From contig NC_084798.1 of assembly GCF_963169125.1 (NCBI RefSeq), positions 194,799,481-194,863,480 of the forward strand: a stretch of DNA of 64,000 nt, in the 5' to 3' direction. Positions 58,952 to 64,000 of this stretch are shown here, one piece after another; positions within the stretch are counted from its first letter, which is position 1, and each line of letters starts with the position of its first letter. The position numbers and the translations under genes were made by a program. The notes under the pieces were generated by a model, which was not told where the DNA came from, did no database searches, and worked only from the letters and a program-made list of their open reading frames with translations. Source of the stretch: Humulus lupulus. Lineage: Eukaryota; Streptophyta; Magnoliopsida; Rosales; Cannabaceae.

Positions 58952-59069
58952 ATGAAGTTCTCTTCGATACACACACTCAAAGCTCCGAATATGACCGCCA
59001 AGTAAGTATTTAAGTTATAGTTATTTTGCTTATGTGTATAGCTAACGATTTTAGCATTTATGTTTTCAG
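58952..59069 (+). promoter_or_regulatory. Leader uORF and candidate 68-nt intron (X2)
   Basis: A 17-codon ORF (MKFSSIHTLKAPNMTAK, 58952-59005) overlaps a GTAAGT donor at 59002. The acceptor TATGTTTTCAG ends at 59069. Intron length is 68 nt, as in X1, although the intron sequence differs at several positions. The extra ORF starts 7 nt after the acceptor. Confidence 0.5.
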
Positions 59070-59075
59070 TTAAGT

Positions 59076-59588
59076 ATGAACGGAGCATTAACCAATGGGG
59101 ATATCCGAGCCATTAAGGCTTTAAAAAGAATAAGGGAACCAAGAAACACCATAGGAGCACTAGAAAGAATCACTCGAAGACTGCTTTTGTTCCACAAAGA
59201 AATAGGTCACCTTCAAGAGTCTAAGCAAATCATGATGAGAGCAACGGAACAATATGTATTAGTAATTAGACTGTTTAGAGATTTTCATCCTGTAATAGCA
59301 GCCTTAGAGGAAATATGGGAAACAATGGATGATGAAGACAGACTGCCAGTAGCAATGCGATATTACTTTCTCTTAGTTAGGTTCACTGTAAAATCAGAAT
59401 TTCAGTTTACAAATGAGCAAAAACATAAGATTTTTACGAACATTCCTAGAGGACATTTTGAGGCACATGATAATGAAGATTATGAAGAACTAGATGATGA
59501 TATGCTAGATGAAGGATCAGAGATCCTGTTTTTTAGAATAGTTAGTTTTCATTGTTTGTTTCATTTATTGTTTGTTTTATGGTTGTAA
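59076..59588 (+). CDS. Extra ORF upstream of gag (X2), unknown function
   Basis: 170 codons from MNGALTNGDIRAIKALKRIR. It is homologous to the X1 ORF over about the first 148 residues: basic helical start, hydrophobic middle (EQYVLVIRLFRDFHPVIAAL), AMRYYFLLVRF, and acidic end (YEELDDDMLDEGSE). A deletion of about 7 nt near 59520 shifts the frame just before the normal stop and adds an unrelated hydrophobic tail (LFFRIVSFHCLFHLLFVLWL) to 59588. I regard that tail as an artefact of the deletion. The ORF is otherwise open, in contrast to the heavily damaged gag-pol next to it. Function unknown. Confidence 0.72.
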   Translation: MNGALTNGDIRAIKALKRIREPRNTIGALERITRRLLLFHKEIGHLQESKQIMMRATEQYVLVIRLFRDFHPVIAALEEIWETMDDEDRLPVAMRYYFLLVRFTVKSEFQFTNEQKHKIFTNIPRGHFEAHDNEDYEELDDDMLDEGSEILFFRIVSFHCLFHLLFVLWL

Positions 59589-60057
59589 TAAGTGAAAAAC
59601 TCTTTTCCAAATTAATATCATGATATTTTGTTATCATGTATGAGTTTGATTTTTATTTCACAATCATAATAAATAAAATAAATAATGACTAAGTTCGGTG
59701 AGGGTGGATACAAATCAATGAACCAAGTTTCTATATTGAGAGTTAGGGGGCCATAGTAGTGGGAACAATTTTACTGATCCCAGCCCTCCCTCAATATGGT
59801 TAACTTTGGAACAAAGATGAGTTTCGAGCCTGAGAATTAAGTCATATAGGATGATTAGAAACAGACTTAGAAAATAAAGATGGCTTGTTTTTCTAAGTAT
59901 AGAAACCCACTCTAATAATAAAGAAGACTTATAAAATTTTCATAAGAAGTCATAATCAATAGGTCCGAGATATGTTTGTTTTAGAATAAGTTTTGCCTTA
60001 GAGCCTATTAGGTAAAAGTTCTAACATGTTTCTTTCAACTGTTAGAACTCTGCTACG
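59589..60057 (+). other. Conserved non-coding spacer between the extra ORF and gag (X2)
   Basis: About 470 nt with no ORF. It shares long near-identical blocks with the X1 spacer, by eye more similar than the flanking ORFs, which fits a structured RNA or packaging element. Confidence 0.5.
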
Positions 60058-63000
60058 TTGTCACTCCGAAGATCTACACGCACCAACAGAAACGCCTCCA
60101 ACGCTGTTCTAGCGAATAATGAAGCCCCTTCAGTTCGCAGAAGGGGAGTACATGCTACTGCTAGACGCAATGCGTCGGCACCGCCAACTGACAACACTGC
60201 AGAGATCACCAGACTGCGACAACAAGTCGAGGAACTTTTGCAGCAGCAACGACAATAGGCTCAGCCTCAGCCGCAGCCGCAGCTGCAGCCACAGCAAATG
60301 GCCTTAGCACCCCAATAAGTTGGTCCATATGGGGGATGGCCAGTGGCGAACTACACGCCGTATCCAGTACAGCACATGGAGCCAGTTTATGAGAGGTTTT
60401 GCAAGCAGCACGCTCCAAACTTTGAAGGGATTACAGACCCCTTTGAGGCAAAAGAGTGGCTAAGGAATGTGGAGCCAATTCCGACGCACATGAATCTCAA
60501 TAAAGCGGACCGTATATCCTGCGTCTCGTCACTACTTAAGAAGGATGCCAGGATATGGTGGGACTTGGTCCAGCAATCGCATGATGTTGCCACCATGACA
60601 TGGACTCGATTTGTGGAGCTGTTCCACAAGAAGTATTACAATTCGGCTGTACTCGCTTCAAGAGTTGAGGAGTTCGCCAACTTGAAGCAAGGAAGTTTAT
60701 CAGTGGCAGAGTATGCTCGTCAGTTCGACTACCTATCTATGTTCGCATCTGAGATGGTTCCAACTGATTTTTTGAGGGTGAACAAGTTTCTTAGAGGACT
60801 TCGACTGAAGATCGAGATGGGGGTTAAGCTAGCAAACCCGGGGAATACTACGTACGCCGATGTTCTTGAGACGACAATAGAAGTAGAGAGATTGCAGGCT
60901 AATGTAAGTAAAGAAGAAGCTAGTAAGCCTGAGCCTAGACAACAGAGTCAACCTCAGACCAGTCGGAACAACAACCATAATAGCAACAATCAGTCAGGCA
61001 ACAACGGTAACAGTTAGAAGAGAAGGCATCCTGATAACAAGCAATCTGACAGCGATAAGAGGGCACGAACAAATAATGGGGGAAATAAGCCGGGTTATGT
61101 GGAATACCCGCCATGTGCTAAGTGTTAGAAGAAACATCCGGGAGAATGTCGCGCAAACACCAAGGAATGTTTTAGCTGTGGTCAGGAAGGACACCAGAAA
61201 AGAGATTGTCCTCAGCGCAAGCCAGAAGGAAAGAAAGACGACAAGATGGTTCCTGCTAGGGTTTTTACCTTAACCCAAGGAGAGGATGATGCTAGCAATA
61301 AGGTGGTCACAGGTCAGGTTTCTATCCTCAATAATATATGCTCTGTATTATTTGATTTGGGAGCCACTCATTCGTATATCTCGTTAGGAATGATAGAAAA
61401 ACTAGACAAACCTTGTGAAAAATTTAGAACTAGGTTTGTAACCGAGTTGCCTTCGGGCAAAGTAGTTCTATCATCACGGATAGTACGAGGCATACCGATC
61501 AAGATTGAGGACGTAGAACTAGAAGGAGATCTGATAGAACTGGTGATCAAGGACTTCGACGTAATACTAGGCATGGACTGGCTAGCACGACATGGTGCAA
61601 CCATCGACTGCAAATGTAAGAAGGTGATGTTCGAGACTCCTAACGGCCAGAAACTATGCTTCATGGGGAAAGCTTCAGGATTACGCACCCTGTTAGTATC
61701 ATCTCTCAAAACTCAAAGAATGATGGAGAAAGGATGTCAAGAGTTCTTAGCCAGCATCACAAATGTGGAAAAGGAGACACCACTTAAGGTTGGAGACGTC
61801 CGTATTGTACGAGAATTCCCAGAGGTATTTCCCGATGACTTGCCAGGATTGCCGCCAACTCGGGAAATTGACTTCACAATAGAATTAGTACTGGGCACCG
61901 AGCCTATTTCCAAGGCACCATATCGAATGGCCCTACAGAACTCAAGGAGTTAAAGACGCAACTGCAAGAACTCCTAGACTTGGGTTTTATTAGGCCGAGC
62001 CATTCGCCATGGGGAGCTCCAGTGCTATTCGTGAAGAAGAAGGAAGGAAGTATGTGGATGTGCATAGACTACCGCGAATTGAATAAAGTAACGATTAAAA
62101 ATAAGTACCCACTACCCTGGATCGACGACTTGTTTGATCAACTCCGAGGTGCGACTGTATTTTCGAAGATTGATTTACGGTCCAGGTACCATCAGCTCAA
62201 GGTAAAGGGAGAATATATTCCTAAGACAACCTTTAGAACTTGTTATGGACATTACGAGTTCTTGGTTATGTCCTTTGGTCTTACTAACGCACCAGCCGCA
62301 TTTATGGACTTAATGAATAGGGTCTTCAAGGACTACTTAGATAAATTTGTCGTGTTCATCGACGATATCTTAGTATACTCTAAGGATGAAGTAGAGCACG
62401 AGGAACATTTGAGGTTGATTTTGTCACGACTGAAGGAGCATCAACTCTATGCCAAATTCAAGAAATGCGAGTTTTGGCTTTCGGAAGTGGCGTTCCTTGG
62501 GCACATTATATCAAAAGAGGGAGTTGCAGTAGACCCATCAAAGGTAGAGGCCGTAAAGGATTGGCCAAGACCAAAGAACGCATTTGAAGTAAGAAGCTTT
62601 CTAGGGTTAGCAGGTTATTATAGGAGGTTCATAGAGGGCTTTTCTAAGATAGCCACTCCGCTCACCAACCTGACCCGGAAACAACAAAGATTCAACTGGA
62701 ATGATAGGTGCGAAGAAAGCTTCTAGTTGCTTAAGGATAAGCTTTGCTCAGCACCTGTACTTTGTGTACCGACACCCAACGATAAGTTCGTAGTTTACTG
62801 CGATGCATCGAAGCAAGTATTGGGTTGCATGCTGATGCAAAATGACCAGGTGATAGCCTACGCCTCACGATAGTTGAAGGAGTATGAACAGCGCTATCCA
62901 ACTCACGATATGAAGTTGGCAGCAGTGGTCTTTGCGTTAAAAATATGGCGCCATTATCTTTACGGAGAACGGTGCGAGATTTATACGGACCACAAGAGTT

Positions 63001-64000
63001 TAAAGCACTTCTTTACTCAGAAGGAGCTCAATATGAGGCAGCGCAGGTGGTTAGAGTTAGTAAAGGATTACGACTGAGAAATCTTATACCACTCGGGGAA
63101 GGCAAATGTAGTTGCCGATGTGCTAAGTAGAAAAAGTTATGGAAGTTTAGCAGCATTAGTCGGATTAGAAAAACAACTGCAGCAGGAGCTGATCAATGCT
63201 GGAATTAAAGTAGTTGTCGGCAAGCTGGCTAACTTGTCTATCCAGCCGAATCTGCTAGAAGATATACGGATTGATCAAGGACAAGACGACACACTAGTAG
63301 CACATATGGATGTAGTTAGAGAAGGCAAGACCACAAATTTCTCAATATCTAGTCAAGGTTTATTGAGATATAAGGATCGGGTATGCGTGCCAAATGATCA
63401 AAGGATTAAGAAGACGATTCTAGAAGAAGCGCACAGTACCCCATACTCAGTTCATCCATGGTCTACCAAGATGACTCATGACATCAAGGCAATCTATTGG
63501 TGGCCAGGGATGAAGAAGGACATAGTAGAGTTTGTGTCCAAGTGTCTTGTATGCCAGCAAGTGAAAGCAGAGCATCAGCGGTCTGCAGGTTTATTGCAAC
63601 CGCTTAGCGTACCAGAATGGAAGTGGAACGATATAGCTATGAACTTCGTGACAAGTTTGCCAAGGACGAATAAGCAGCATGATTCCGCTTGGGTAGTATT
63701 AGATAGAATAACCAAGTCGGCTCATTTCCTGCCTATTAAGACTTCATACACGACAGACCACTATTCAGACATCTACGTCCAAGAGATAGTACGGGTGCAT
63801 GGAATCCCCAAGAAAATAGTGTCGAATAGAGGATCGGTGTTTACATCGAGATTTTGGGGAAAATTACAACAAGCTATGGGTACTAAGTTAAGACTTAGTA
63901 CAACTTTTCATCCTCAGACAGACGGGCAATCCGAGCATACGATTCAGATTTTAGAAGATATGATACGCGCATGTGTGCTTGATTTCAGAGGATCATGGAA
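60058..64000 (+). pseudogene. gag-pol of element X2, broken and truncated by the window
   Basis: Aligned to X1 it begins at 60058, where the ATG has become TTG. Stops: TAG 60256-60258, TAA 60316-60318, TAG 61015-61017, TAG 61126-61128, TAG 62724-62726, TAG 62871-62873 and TGA 63075-63077. At four of these X1 has CAG, and at 60316 and 61015 it has CAA. A one-base loss near 61925-61930 shifts the frame before RT. The gag knuckle CFSCGQEGHQKRDC is at 61168-61209. The protease site reads DLGATHS instead of DSGATHS. The RT keeps the catalytic FIDD box. In the integrase core both expected Asp residues are Asn (63642-63644 and 63825-63827), where X1 has Asp. The reading reaches the window edge in the integrase core. 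Confidence 0.9.

Larger units (their letters stand above)
56992..64000 (+). mobile_element. Tekay-like element X2, 5' part, runs off the window
   Basis: Same family as X1, on the opposite strand. It inserted in the Ty1-copia remnant; the left target-site duplication would be ATTTG (56987-56991), and the right copy is outside the window. Order: 5' LTR, primer site, leader ORF with candidate intron, extra ORF, spacer, gag-pol up to the integrase core. It is more damaged than X1, with more stops, a lost gag start codon and lost catalytic residues. Confidence 0.9.

Noticed and set aside
1..64000. tRNA or rRNA genes
   Set aside because: I saw no cloverleaf with A and B boxes and no rRNA signature. 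The TGGTATCAGAG sites are primer-binding sites, not tRNA genes.

Overview
The window is nuclear DNA from a flowering plant, probably a dicot. It holds one recognisable host gene piece and is otherwise mostly stacked LTR retrotransposons. The plant assignment rests on a plant-type soluble epoxide hydrolase exon, plant-only Ty3 lineages (Tat, Galadriel, Tekay), a CACTA end and AT-rich spacers. I cannot name the species.

Layout. 1-2.5 kb: exon 1 of an epoxide hydrolase on the minus strand, with two head-to-head Helitron-like copies downstream, in what would be its first intron. 2.7-4.2 kb: a solo LTR (TSD GTAAA). 4.64-12.46 kb: a complete, young, non-autonomous Tat element (TSD GTGGG) that carries only gag plus a 1.5 kb array of TCCGATCGGA palindromes. 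13.8-26.0 kb: a complete but decayed 12.2 kb Tat element (TSD GTAAG) with gag, protease, RT-RNase H, a second archaeal-type RNase H, integrase and an antisense extra gene near its 3' LTR. 27.8-36.1 kb: the 3' remnant of a Tekay element whose LTR is split by a complete Galadriel-like chromovirus (TSD CCTGG). 36.1-36.3 kb: a CACTA terminus. 36.8-39.4 kb: a solo Tekay-like LTR (TSD TAATT). 42.4-43.8 kb: another solo LTR (TSD TTGTC). 43.8-57.0 kb: a Ty1-copia remnant holding a solo LTR (TSD GTTTC), which itself holds a full-length element of the same family (X1, minus strand, TSD AAAAC). 57.0-64.0 kb: a second element of that family (X2, plus strand), cut by the window edge.

Most notable: the Tekay-like family of X1 and X2 has an additional conserved ORF (about 155 codons) between the primer-binding site and gag. 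It is preceded by a 17-codon upstream ORF that overlaps the donor of a candidate 68-nt leader intron. I recognise no known domain in it and know of no such ORF in Tekay elements. Several otherwise unrelated LTRs also carry short self-complementary islands (GGCGATATATCGCC, GCGCTGTAGCGC, GGTCGCGACC and others), some shortly upstream of a TATA box.

Element boundaries are supported by matching 5-bp target-site duplications, TG...CA ends, primer-binding sites and polypurine tracts that I read directly. Lineage names come from recognised protein motifs. Divergence figures are hand counts.
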